Counted from the stretch's first letter, positions 34,601 through 44,717 are shown. The stretch: DNA of 64,000 bases from Ulota crispa (GCA_963920765.1 OY987242.1:22096002-22160001); one strand, 5' to 3'. Translations and numbers: made by a program. The notes: a model not told the origin generated them from the sequence alone.

Positions 34601-35640
34601 TACAGAGCATTCCTCTCCTACCAAGCTTGACCTTGCCCATATGAGGTACCAATACTGCTACTCATCTTTAAACCATCAATAATGAGGAGAAGGCAGCATG
34701 CACAAATATGGTACTTCTTGCATGGAATTTGGGTGCCCAAACGGCAACATCAAAGTTGAAGATTTTGCATACATTGGGTAGATGGTATATTGATTCAAGA
34801 ATGCATGTGTCACTAGCACAAAGACTAAAATAATGAGGAGCTGGTAGCATTCACAAACTATGCACAAATATGGTACTTTTTGCATGGAGTTTGGGTGCCT
34901 AAACAGCAACATCAAAGCTGGAAATGTTGCATACATTTGGTAGATGGTATATTGACTGTAGAATGCATGTGTCACTAGCACAAAGACTAAAAACACAGTT
35001 AATCCTTTGCAAGGAAGCCTTTTGGACGTTTTTAGAGGGACGGAAGGAGTACAAAGCACGACCGATATCAACCAATAAAGATCTCTAAAACATTCATGAA
35101 AAACCAAGATGAATCTGAAGCAAAACCTCATACCTGGTGTCCGAGAAAATCATGGATCGCAGTTGCACAAGTTTCACCAGCTTTCTTTCCTGGACAGACT
35201 GCGTCGACCTTTAATCCGTACGCCAGAAGCCCCTGGAATGGAACCATTACCTGCACTTCCATCACCAAGTGGCATCATAACAAAAACCATGAATGCAACT
35301 ACTTCACCAATTCGGTAACCAAAATTCTCTACCCTAGGCTCCGTAATCACAGCAGTTCACAAACTTGCAGGAAAACTTTTCAAGTCAACATTCTCTATAA
35401 AAGCATCTCCGACCAATCAGCAATTTGCTAAACTCTCAATTCAGGCACGTTCTGAGAATAAATTGCACCAAAGGTTCAATTCCAATTAGAATGAAAGAAA
35501 AATGGAGAAAAAGAAGGTCGGCAAATACGAGAACAGGGGATTGAATTGGGAGAACAGAGTGCTTGATTGCTGCGTGTTCTTACCTCGTAATCTTCCACAT
35601 AGTCGCCGACGATCATGAGCACCGCCTTGGATTTGGCCAT
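31654..35640 (-). CDS. DJ1D: DJ1D-like protein with two DJ-1/PfpI domains (glyoxalase III type)
   Basis: Six minus-strand exons join in phase: 35640-35584, 35250-35134, 34344-34068, 33916-33753, 33324-32962 and 31842-31654. The product is 388 residues, the usual length of plant two-domain DJ-1 proteins. Each domain starts with a GDYxEDYE block (about residues 12 and 205), in which a Glu helps the catalytic Cys. Each retains the nucleophile elbow ASICHGQ, with C120 in the first domain and C313 in the second, and the [12 protein letters not shown] block. Both halves therefore appear catalytically intact. Plant DJ1D-type proteins act as cofactor-independent glyoxalases that detoxify methylglyoxal. 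The reading frame is open upstream of MAKSK to about 35892, but homology starts there. Introns 2, 4 and 5 carry mobile elements. Introns interrupt the two domains at different places. Confidence 0.94.
32591..32883. mobile_element. GGATACCC inverted-repeat element in DJ1D intron 5
   Basis: A 293-bp element. The left end TTTCATGGATACCCCTGAAG continues to CGCAATATTCACATAGATAC. The right end is its imperfect reverse complement, ending GGGTATCCATGAAA. The interior (AAATTACACAAATATTCTTG then GACC) is shared with the element at 38413. Confidence 0.9.
33459..33716. mobile_element. Foldback element, GGGAAA family copy 5, in DJ1D intron 4
   Basis: About 258 bp. The left end (AACGCCATAATAGGTAAATT then GGGAAAAAC) pairs with the right end (GTCTTTCCCAATTCACCTCA then TATGGTGTTA). 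It sits between exons 4 and 5 of the DJ1D gene. Confidence 0.75.
34468..35049. mobile_element. Stowaway-like MITE with internal tandem duplication, DJ1D intron 2
   Basis: A 582-bp element with TA on both sides. Ends are CTCCCTCTGTCCCTCTAAAA at the left and, reverse-complemented, CTCCTTCCGTCCCTCTAAAA at the right. It is the same family as the 385-bp copy at 11338, but a segment of about 150 bp starting TAATGAGGAG (34680 and again 34831) is present twice, accounting for most of the extra length. Confidence 0.9.
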
Positions 35641-35966
35641 GGCGACGTGCCAGCTGATGTGGTCACCGTAATGGCAAGCCCTGCAACGATCTCGGCAGAA
35701 TTTCGGCACCGCAAAGGAAATGGAATGTGCGAAGCAGTGAGTTGTCTGCTGCTCTGTCGCCTCGCAAGTGCACCACCAGAGAGCTGCGAGAGTGCGAGGA
35801 GCTCGACGATCGCCTCTCGAAGAAGAATACCACACTCTCTCGTAGTCTCTGCAATTGTGACACGAACTGTCATACGTTGGCTTTGCTTGCAAAAGATCAT
35901 GCCGTATACGGATACACTACGGTTATACAGTAGGCCATCCACTCCTCTTTAACCCTCAACCCTTAA
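35641..35966. promoter_or_regulatory. Promoter and 5' UTR region of the DJ1D gene
   Basis: The 250 bases upstream of the DJ1D start are GC-richer than the flanking spacer, and an in-frame extension is open there, so this is probably leader sequence. No specific element was assigned. The TTAA-family element begins at its far edge. Confidence 0.35.
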
Positions 35967-36893
35967 CCCCTAAAGGACCATGGCCTTTATTTTGTCAAAC
36001 GATATTCAAAATTGCCACTTCTATGACAAAGAGTAAAAAAGTTTGAAAATCGGTCTTTTTGCATATCTAACCATAAGATCTTGTACTAAACTACTATAAG
36101 AATGTGTCATACAAAACTCAAGAATTTTGACCACACAGATTGGAAGATAAATGCATTTAAAAAGTAAAAAACTACTTTTTTGCACCTTGCATGACTAGAA
36201 TATTTAACTTTGAACTTTCTAACCTTAAAATTTTTGCACCACAGAGTTTGGAATTCTATTTTTGCATGGTGGGAAGTTGAGTTGGGAATCTTGGGAAAAA
36301 AAAAATTAAATTAAATTAAATTACTTAATTTTCATTTTTAAAAAAACATTAGGTAGAAGAAGGTATGAGATTGAACAAAAACTTAAATTGCTAATAACCC
36401 TGCAATGGAATTGAAACGCAATAATCCCAATGGTGAGATTGTTCTAGAAAGCAAACTTCACCCTCTCCAACAACTTTTTTCGAAAAAATGTTACACCTGC
36501 ATTCAAAAATGAAGTTTATAAGTTATTTTTTCAAGAAGATGCTTGAGTTGCCCAAAAAACAAGATTGTCCATAACTTTCTCATAACTAGTCCAAATGGAA
36601 TGAATCAAAGCTTCAAATGTAAAAAAAGATATATTCTATAAGGAAAAAAAATTAAATTTTCTTTTCAAGTTTTTATAAGAATTTTTTTTGCTACCCCTAG
36701 TCCCCAAATTTGTGCTTATTTGGGCATAACTTTTGCTCCGTGGCATCAATTGAAATAAAAATTAGATTCCCCAAAAACTAATGGGTTTTTCTATCTTCAA
36801 AAAAAATTTCAAAGAATTAGGACAAAAATTGAGGCCGTAGGTACCTACCCAAAATCCCATTTGTCCCTTGTAGGGACAATGGTCCTTTAGGGG
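35967..36893. mobile_element. TTAA-flanked TIR element, GGACC subfamily (927 bp)
   Basis: Flanked by TTAA at 35963-35966 and 36894-36897. The terminal inverted repeat is CCCCTAAAGGACCAT. The right end reverse-complemented (TTGTCCCTA, then GGGACAAATGGGATTTTGGG, then GTACCTA) matches the left end of the element at 16593, so the two are copies in opposite orientation. No coding frame is present. Confidence 0.88.
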
Positions 36894-36897
36894 TTAA

Positions 36898-37161
36898 ACG
36901 ACCATAGGGCATAGTATATACGCTGACGTATAATAGTCATTTGTTACCAATAAGAAATTTTAATTTGGATCTCAAGTAGCTATCTAGAACCGCAATGATC
37001 TATTCTCCAATTTCTTTGTTAGTTTCAAATGTGGTAGAGGTGTAGATCCATTCCAAATACAACCAAAATACCCTGTATTGTACTGGTTGCAAAGGGCCTT
37101 TTGGTTGGTTAAGGGTTAATATCTCCATCTCTATCATCACAGGAAATAACATGGTTATTAA
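36898..37161. other. Short spacer between TTAA elements
   Basis: Contains AAGGGTTAA at about 37111, which resembles a TTAA-family right end preceded by AAAGGGCC; no partner was found. Confidence 0.35.
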
Positions 37162-37587
37162 CCCCTAAAGGGCCCGAACGCCCTTTGTGGCCGTAATGTG
37201 CTATTCTGCTTGTATTTGGTGGATGTTGCAGCATTTTCAAGCTTTTGTGTACATTGGAGAGTTGTAGGCAATTGCGAGCCGCATCAGAGCATGTTTTCAG
37301 ATTTTGAAAATACATTGCTGAATTCCGGTGCTTCCTTGAAGTATCCCCTATCCCCTACAATTTGCATACGGTATGTGTTTTTCTACGGCGTGCTTCTGGC
37401 AATTGATCTTTGGATTCACAAAGAGAGATAGGCCCATAAAATTTTGCAGTCCTTGTTGATACCTGAAGCTGCAATCTATGCGGTTGGAAATCCAATTAGC
37501 ACCCTAAACCACCAAAATCAATTTCCAGTATTCACAAACTCTACAAATACGGTCATGTATCAAAAAGGCCCAAGGGCCCTCCAGGGG
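37162..37587. mobile_element. TTAA-flanked TIR element, GGGCCC subfamily (426 bp)
   Basis: Left flank TTAA (37158-37161), right flank TTAA (37588-37591). Ends are CCCCTAAAGGGCCCGAACGC at the left and, reverse-complemented, CCCCTGGAGGGCCCTTGGGC at the right. Its right TTAA is also the left TTAA of the next element. Confidence 0.82.
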
Positions 37588-37591
37588 TTAA

Positions 37592-37971
37592 CCCTTAAAA
37601 GACCGCTGGGTGGCCATGGCCTGCCCACACTGTAGCTTCAACAGTATTTATACTGTAGCTTCATTAGTGTTTTGGTTGATGGGACCAATAGTATTGCTTC
37701 TAAAAGTTTCAAAAGTCAATAGTGCATGCCGAGATCATGAAAATTGCAATAAGGGCAGCTTGGGACCCAACTCTGTGACTTTGAATTTTCTCACAATTTG
37801 GGTTACCTAAAAATATGAGTATATTTGATAAGATTGTTATTTGCCTTCTATGATGGATCATGTGTTTATGGTCACTTTGAATAAAAACAAATGAAAAACA
37901 ACTTTTTTCTGTTGTACATATTGTTCTTTTAGCGCTAGAGGACAAAAAACGTCCTCATGGGCGTTTAGGGG
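37592..37971. mobile_element. TTAA-flanked TIR element (380 bp), abutting the previous one
   Basis: Flanked by TTAA at 37588-37591 (shared with the element on its left) and 37972-37975. The left end is CCCTTAAAAGACCGCTGGG; the right end reverse-complemented is CCCCTAAACGCCCATGAGG. The right half is homologous to the decayed copy at 24689-25059. Confidence 0.8.
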
Positions 37972-38089
37972 TTAAGAGCATCTCCTGCCATCCGCCAAAT
38001 GAAGTCCTTGGAAATTAGGTTTGGAGGGGGTTAAGAGCATCTCCTGCCATCCGCCAAATGAAGTCCTTGGAAATTAGGTTTGGAGGGGG
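37972..38089 (+). repeat. Perfect 59-bp tandem duplication
   Basis: Two identical 59-base units starting TTAAGAGCATCTCCTGCC and ending GGAGGGGG, in direct succession. The first four bases are the right TTAA of the adjoining element. Complete identity suggests a recent event. Confidence 0.97.
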
Positions 38090-38396
38090 ACATAAGTAAC
38101 AAGTAGCACAACAAGTGTGAAGTTCCCCTACAGTTCGGAGGGTTTCAAGACATGCACTTGCGTTACAACAAATCGCATTGGTACATCTGGCAACATAGTG
38201 ACGTTGCATCATGAACATTGCTTGGTAGGGACCGTAGAGGGGGCTTGGAGAAAGCTTGAATTTGACATGAAAGTACCTAAGCCTGAAAGGCCATGCTCTT
38301 GCACATCAACAAGTACAGTGCTATTGGAGACTTGAATCACATAAGTCATTACCAGTTGAAGGCAAAGGGCTCATTTGGCGGCTAGAGGAGATGCTC
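37976..38396. mobile_element. GAGCATCTCC inverted-repeat element
   Basis: The left end GAGCATCTCCTGCCATCCGC then CAAATGA pairs with the right end TCATTTGGCGGCTAGAGGAG then ATGCTC. The interior carries two fused segments without a recognisable frame. The perfect 59-bp duplication lies at its left end. Confidence 0.65.
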
Positions 38397-38412
38397 AAAG
38401 TCAAGGGAAAAG

Positions 38413-39466
38413 TTGATGGATACCCTTGAAGTTTGTCATATTTGGATAGATACCCCTCTTTTTTCAGAAATTGCACAAATACCCTTGGACCATATCTTTT
38501 AGGCATGTGTTTTGTTGTGCAAGCCACCTATTTCTTCCTTTGTGCTCAAGTTGCTTCTTTTTTTGTTCCATTGCACTTCCTTCTTCAACATTGGTCATGA
38601 AAGAAGTGATGTGCAGATCAAATGATTGCCTAAATATTATGGTCCCAAGGGTATTTGTGCAATTTTTGAAAAATCAGGAGTATCTACAGCTTGTTGCAAG
38701 AATGACTTGCCAGTTTTGTGTCAAACACCCTTAAAACTGGTAGTACTAAGTAGTACTATGAGCTTTTGAAATAATTTTTTTAAAATAAAATAAAATATGG
38801 ACAATTGTAAAGCACTTAAAATAGCATACTTGTGAAAATTTAGAACTAGAAATTATTTATTCTAAAAGTTATGCACAAAAATAGAGAGACAGAAATTACC
38901 AATAAAAAGACAATTTCCATTTTGCTATTTAGAAAATAGTAAAAAAATTCAAAAAAACAAAATAAAAAATGGCCATTTTTGATATCTCTCATTAGCTTGA
39001 ACAGATTTTAGTGCTTTTTGGAGGAAGGTTTTTGTCTTTCACCAATGGAGGGAGAAAGGATACCCACTTTGAGACAATGTGCAAGGCAGAGTTTTTTGAG
39101 TTCTGTAAAACTGATCTATATATCCATGTAATGCTTCCTAATGAACAACTTCCCTAATTTGTGGCATGAGATGTGCTTTTTTCAATCCAAAATAGTACTA
39201 AAAACCACCAAAACTGCCAAGGTAGACATACAATTGGGGTCCACTTAAAAATAAAAATAGTAAAATAATTAAAGAAAAAAAAAATATTACAAAATTTCAA
39301 TAACTTTCATGTTCACCTTAATGTGAAATTTTAGGTCAAATTACTAAAACCGCAAAAGATAGGACCCAAAAACCACCCGCAGGAGGTAAAGGGGACAGAA
39401 AGCTAGACAAGTCATTCTTGCAATCACCCCTATATAAATATGGCAAACTTCAGAGGTATCCATGAT
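38413..39466. mobile_element. GGATACCC inverted-repeat element, interrupted by a second element
   Basis: Left end (TGGATACCCTTGAAGTTTG) and right end (CTTCAGAGGTATCCATGA) match the family at 32591. The left interior (ACACCTTGGACC-like then TGTTTTGTTGTGCA) also matches. The family's right arm is split near GAGTATCTAC by about 730 bp with their own inverted ends. Confidence 0.8.
38694..39423. mobile_element. Element nested inside the 38413 element
   Basis: Ends are TTGCAAGAATGACTTGCCAG at the left and, reverse-complemented, TTGCAAGAATGACTTGTCTA at the right: 16 identical bases. The interior is AT-rich and non-coding. Its insertion into the right arm of another element dates it later than its host. 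Confidence 0.75.
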
Positions 39467-39532
39467 TTTTTTTTCTTCAATCTCTAATGTGAATGCCTGC
39501 TAGGATATGTGGGGTATTCAATTGATAGTGCA

Positions 39533-39756
39533 TGACAATTATAACCAACAATTCTCAAATTTGAGCGGCCAATCTTGTACTTTGTCAAAGATAAGTTATC
39601 AAAATTTCAAGACCATTAGGATGAAGCTTGGGTTTTGTTCATCTTACAAATGGGATTACTTTTGAGCTCATGGGTGTATGTGTTGTGTTTAAGTATTTCT
39701 GTGGGCAACAATGTAGGCAACAATGTAGTTGGTTGTAAGTGTCATGCACTCTATAC
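39533..39756. mobile_element. Inverted-repeat element, GTGCATGACA type
   Basis: About 224 bp with left end TGATAGTGCATGACAATTAT then AACCAA and right end TTGGTTGTAAGTGTCATGCA then CTCTATA. A matching fragment lies near 5289-5335. Confidence 0.7.
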
Positions 39757-40861
39757 TACTTACCCTTGTTAATGTCTCTTTTTCTCAAAATTTGAGGAAT
39801 CAAATGTTCATACCAAAGTTTTGGTTTCAAAATTTTAATCATATTGACTTTGGTCAATCCAAGCATCTACATTGTTGAAAACTTAATATTGTTTATGTGA
39901 CTTTCAAAAAGCAATTATATGAACAACAAATGTATTGCCCAAAGAAAAACTATGTTACGTTTGCAAGCAAGGGGATGCCCAAAAGTGGCACTCCAAGATT
40001 GTCCTAAAGTTTTCCATCAGGTGCCAGTTTTCCTTATAAATAGGTGGAATAGCCTCAATCCACCAACAACGTTCTACATGCTCAATTTATTGCACATGCG
40101 TGTTTGTGGAGCCAAGTTCTGACATTATCTACTTTTATCAAACTTGAATTTTTATTTTTATTTTTCAAGCTGCCTTGAGTAAAGCAATTGTCAATTGTTT
40201 GTTTTGGTAACTTTCATCTAGTTGCGTTAATTCCTTATATCTAGGATTTTAGGTGTTGTTCTTGAAGACAAAAATGTGAACATTTTCTTATAAAGTTTTC
40301 TTATTAAACAAAAATCTCTCTCTTTGTTGTATTCTCCATATATGCATGTATAATGGTCTATTTGAGGAAAAAATTAGTGAAAAAATTTCAATTAATAATC
40401 AAGAATGCTAAATATTGAGTGTCCATTTGAAGTGCAAGTTGTCTATAGAAGTTTGTGTTGTAAAGCTATAGAATTCAAGAAAAAGATGCATAAATTTGTA
40501 GGCATGTCAAAATCAAAGGAAATTCACCAACTTAATATCCTTCGCCTTCAACAAATGAATTCATTCACATTGAACATTTGTTCTCAAAGAAAATTCTTAG
40601 AGATGTTCGTTTAAGTTCGTGATGTCCATTGGAAACTCATTTTCTAAACTTATCATCGACATGAAAAAGTTGCGAGATACGAATGTATTTTCCTCAACAA
40701 ATACAGAAAACAAAAAAAATTAATATTGTGTTCTTCAGTGTCCAAACCCTAAAATCTTCCTATCAACCAGGCTACTCGCTTCTAATGTTCAAAACAAAAT
40801 TATGTAGCTATCTTGGTAAAGGGTTAATTAGCAAAGTCTTCAATTCGAACATCGATAAAAC
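39757..40861. other. AT-rich spacer, no gene
   Basis: Frames at 39919-40122, 40405-40614 and 40683-40895 have no family resemblance. No other structure was delimited. Confidence 0.5.
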
Positions 40862-41440
40862 GATAGGGGTTTCAGATATCTCAAAAAAATGGTGAACGAA
40901 TGGTCGTGAACAAGTTTTTGTTCATGGTGAACGTGAAGTCACAAAAGTGCACAAGCCATGAGAATCTCCTTGTTCACACGTGAACAACGTGAAGCCTCTC
41001 TTGCTAGTTCCGATTGTGTTCTTGTCGCTCCCGTGCCCGCGCTCTTTTGCCTATTTGTGTTGTTGCCCGCCTCTCGGCTCTCATTCCAGGCCTCTGTCTC
41101 TCGCTCCACACCCCTAGATAGTGTGAATGTAGAGTTGATTGCCAGGTCAAGGTCATTCAAGGAATTGTGATGCATGAGAAGTGACAATGGTGGAGCTGAA
41201 GAGATCTTGATTAGAAAACACAGGGTTCTAAATTAGAAGCAACAATGGTGGAGTTCAAGGGATCCATACAGAATTAGTGATTGTGGGTAGAGTTGAAAGG
41301 GTGGTGAGTAGTTCACTACAATTTGGATATTTGAATGGGTGATTGCGAGGACATGAACGGTGGCTTGACTAACTTGTTCACCAATTTCATTCACGTGAAC
41401 AAAATTGCCTGTGAACGACATATCTGAAATCCCTTAATAG
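40862..41440. mobile_element. Inverted-repeat element rich in GTGAAC motifs
   Basis: About 579 bp. The left end contains AGGGGTTTCAGATATCTC and the right end GACATATCTGAAATCCCTTA. GTGAAC and GTTCAC words recur in both arms (for example TTCACGTGAAC near the right end). The middle, around 40980-41110, is GC-richer and carries short open frames on both strands that I do not recognise. Confidence 0.55.
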
Positions 41441-41685
41441 GGGGCTTCAAACATCAACTTTTTTTGGTGATTCATGTCACGATTCACCTCTATAAATTCA
41501 CTAGTGAACCTTGACGTGACTCACCTCTAGACTTCACTCCTAACGTGATTCACATGAGGAGTGAATTTCATATACTCACTTTTGTGGCTTCACGGGGCTT
41601 GTTCACTTCCATCCTCAAACCCCAAACTTCTTTCATAGAAATTTCCGCAAACTCACGAGTGTCTCACACTTTGCATGTCACACTT
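41441..41685 (+). repeat. TTCAC/GTGAA-rich segment
   Basis: TTCAC and its complement occur many times in about 170 bases (GATTCACCTC, CACTAGTGAACC, GTGATTCACATGAG and others), continuing the motif of the preceding element. It may be a decayed second copy. Confidence 0.45.
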
Positions 41686-41886
41686 TGCACGTGCTGAGGG
41701 AACGAATACAATTCACTAAGCCCCCTAATATATAGGTTAATGTCCTCCACCTTGCACGTGCTGAGGGAACGAATACAATTCACTAAGCCCCCTAATATAT
41801 AGGTTAATGTCCTCCACCTTGCACGTGCTGAGGGAACGAATACAATTCACTAAGCCCCCTAATATATAGGTTAATGTCCTCCACCT
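41686..41886 (+). repeat. Three perfect 67-bp tandem repeats
   Basis: Three successive 67-base units, each starting TTGCACGTGCTGAGGGAACG and ending TGTCCTCCACC, are identical over their full length. Each holds CACGTG, a G-box-type palindrome. Confidence 0.97.
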
Positions 41887-43062
41887 TTAGATACATGTGA
41901 TGCAACGTCTTTTGATATGAAGAATAATGTTATAAATACAAGAACGAATTGGATACAAGAAGGAACTGGATTGAACACACTTCTTTCCAAGGTTTATATA
42001 CGGCAGGTACACTTCCACGATATGGTAGTCAAATGTAAATCTGATAAGCAGTAAGTTAACGGAGACTACCATAATTCTCTTCTTGTTCGTGAAACTGCGG
42101 AGTGCGTCTTTGGAAACTTCTGCACAATAGGGCGGCTTTAGACTTCTACAAATACTACTTTTCTTCGCAAAAGAGATGACAAAACTTCAGCTTATTAATG
42201 ATAGCATTTCATCTGAAAGGTTGCTAATTACGCATTCCAGGTTTTAGTTTACCATATAGAAATGGTCTTCAGTTTAGCTACTGATTAATTAGCATGTGAA
42301 TAAGAGGACTGTGTTCACTTGCATGACATAGGTACATGAACGAATGAGAAAATCAATAACAGCAACGCGAAGAAGACGGTCGTGACTGAGCAACGCAAAA
42401 CTAATCGAATTAGGTGTGAGGAACATGGGGTTCAGCACTGGTACCATGTCAACGACATGAACCAGACTCCAGAATGTATATACGAAATATTGAATTGTAA
42501 GCTTAGTTTCAAACGAATTCAGGAGACATCAATATATTATTCGTGCACAACTGCCTTCACGAGTAATATCGCAATGTTTGTAAAAAACAACTCTCCCAAG
42601 ATTTGCTAAGACTAAAACACTGGCCAAGATGACATGGAGGATGGCTTGCATAATCTAGTCGATTTGCAATGCACTCCATCGGATTCGAGAGCTTTCTGAG
42701 CTTTGTTATAGACTGACACAAGCAGAGCAACGCCATGCAAAATAAATTTAGATAAGTAGGGTTCACCATGAGAATTAAACCATTCTGCGTACTTTTCAAA
42801 CAAAAAAGTCATTCGAGTGGAATTCCAAAAGCTGCTAGGAGCTTTCGTGCAAGTCCACAAAAGAAAACATCAAGCTCTTGCAACCAAAGAATAACAGTAA
42901 AGAAAGAAAAGCAACCATGGTTTATGAGAGAAAGATTCAAAATATAATCGAGTTACATGTAGCTGGCAAAACTTAGACAGTAGGCTTCCCACTCAAAGTC
43001 GCATACCCATTCTGGCAGAATAGAATAACTTTCGCATATCCAATAGACTTGATAAAACACAT
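41887..43062. other. Spacer and 3' UTR of eEF1B beta
   Basis: The part nearest 43062 is the last, untranslated exon of the eEF1B beta gene on the minus strand. The remainder shows only small unsupported frames (42382-42609, 42557-42860). Confidence 0.5.
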
Positions 43063-44589
43063 CTCTGCGCAGACAAGAAAAAAAACGTCAGGGTTCGATA
43101 GGTGGACAATCGCAAAGAATTCGAAAGGTATTTACAACAAAGATCACTAATAAGAAACTCTTCACTCCAAACAAACAGCTGCCCAAAAATTCAACTCCAG
43201 TAACAAGAGATTAGGGCACTCACAGATCTTGTTGAAAGCAACAATGTCACAGCTCTGAATGTACTCGTCGTTGGGTTCAGAGGTCAGATAGTCCTCAATC
43301 AGGTTGTCGATACTGACTAGGTCGTCCACGACGGTCAACATGATCGACAGCTTCTTGATACCCGCAACAACGGTCACCAGTTTGGCTGCAACCATAAACA
43401 GATATCTACGTTAACACACTCATCCAATGATATAGACTTCAAAAAAATCCCCAGGACTGGAGCATCTCAATTCTGAAGCATGCGCTGTGAAAACGAGAAT
43501 AGACTTACATGCTCCCCAGTGAAGACCTTCCATCTGCACAGCGCGGACAGCCGCCTCCAACTTCGCCATATCCGTCTCATCATCCCAAGGCTTTACATCC
43601 ATCACAATGGAAGACTTCGCAACTGTTCAGAAGGCCAAACAATAAACCATTAGCGTCATCATTATTTACCACAATGAAACGTAAGTTATCACAATGCACA
43701 CAAAATCCAATAGTTGAGGACAAAACCCTCAGTTCATGGCGTTCAGACGGCGGACTATGATACTTACTAACTTTAGGCTTCGTAGATTTCTTCTTATCAG
43801 CCTCACGCTTCTCGGCAGCGGCCTTCTCTTCTTCGGTTTCGTCACCGAAAAGGTCAAGGTCGTCATCATCGTCATCCTGCGAGAGGTAATGCAGACAAGT
43901 TATTGCACCAATCAGCAAATTCAACATATAAAAAATGTCGACACTCGCCCATTCCATCGTCAATAAAAATAATAACTTTAACATATTCAATTACTACATT
44001 TGCTTTAAAAACCCTAAGTTCCCGAGAACGTACAGCAGCGGGCGGGGAGGCAGCCTTCGCCTCAACCGGAGACTCCTTAGGGGCTTCGGCAGGGGTTTTA
44101 ACAGGGGCTGCGGCAGGGGTTTTAACAGGGGCTGCGGCAGGGGCAGCACCACTCTCAATTTGAACTCCAGCTCCAGGTGCAGCAAACCTAAGAGAAGCCA
44201 AAAATTCTTGAATGTGAGGCTCTGGAAATAAATTCGAATGCTCAAAAGAACAAAATTGGATCCCAATGAGAGTGAAAAAAAGCAATACGAGGGAGCAGGG
44301 ATGCGTACTGTGGTCCAGCCAAAGCTGAGATGTGCTTGAACCACCTTGCGGCGTTCACATACTCCGCAGGCACGCTCTCTACAGCGACGAAAACGACGAG
44401 GTCATCCCTGGAAGCCTGGTACCTGGAACAAAGACCCTGAAACATCAATACCCTGAAAACGTAACGAAAAATAACACGAAAGGCGATGTTGCGCAGCGCT
44501 TACCCTGAGATGTAACTGCGAGAAGCAAGGTACTGGTCGAGCTTCTTCAAGCCCTCTGGCGTGGACAGCTTCTCAAAAGTGACCGTCAT
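43063..44589 (-). CDS. eEF1Bbeta: Elongation factor 1B beta chain (eEF1A guanine-nucleotide exchange factor)
   Basis: Seven minus-strand exons: 44589-44504, 44422-44309, 44187-44034, 43876-43768, 43622-43509, 43385-43224 and two coding bases at 43064-43063, giving 246 residues. The protein recharges eEF1A with GTP during translation, in the cytosol. Residues 1-65 are the GST-C-like N-terminal domain ([18 protein letters not shown]). An Ala/Pro-rich linker contains APVKTPAA repeated. The acidic segment [18 protein letters not shown] follows, then a Lys-rich stretch, then the catalytic exchange domain from [16 protein letters not shown] through [12 protein letters not shown] to [10 protein letters not shown]. 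The protein should end at NKI: exon 6 ends ATC T and exon 7 starts AG, so the TAG stop is split by the last intron. A telo-box lies just upstream (44707-44717), common in promoters of translation genes. Confidence 0.94.
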
Positions 44590-44706
44590 GGTGAAAGGTT
44601 GCGAGGTGGAAGGATGCTGAAGACGATGGAGGTTTTCGGGAGAGCAAGTCGACGAGAGAGAAGGAATGTCTCCGAGGCGGCTCCAGGAAGAAGATGAAGT
44701 ACTATG

Positions 44707-44717
44707 TTTTAGGGTTT
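44707..44717 (-). promoter_or_regulatory. Telo-box upstream of eEF1B beta
   Basis: AAACCCTAAAA on the minus strand, about 120 bases upstream of the start codon. Telo-boxes (AAACCCTA) are enriched in plant promoters of translation-machinery genes. Motif seen; role inferred from that pattern. Confidence 0.5.

Noticed and set aside
35641..35892. N-terminal extension of the DJ-1 frame
   Set aside because: Open by chance in GC-rich leader; family similarity begins at MAKSK.
41686..41886. Tandem 67-bp units as a possible CRISPR-like or centromeric satellite
   Set aside because: Units are directly adjacent without spacers, and only three occur.
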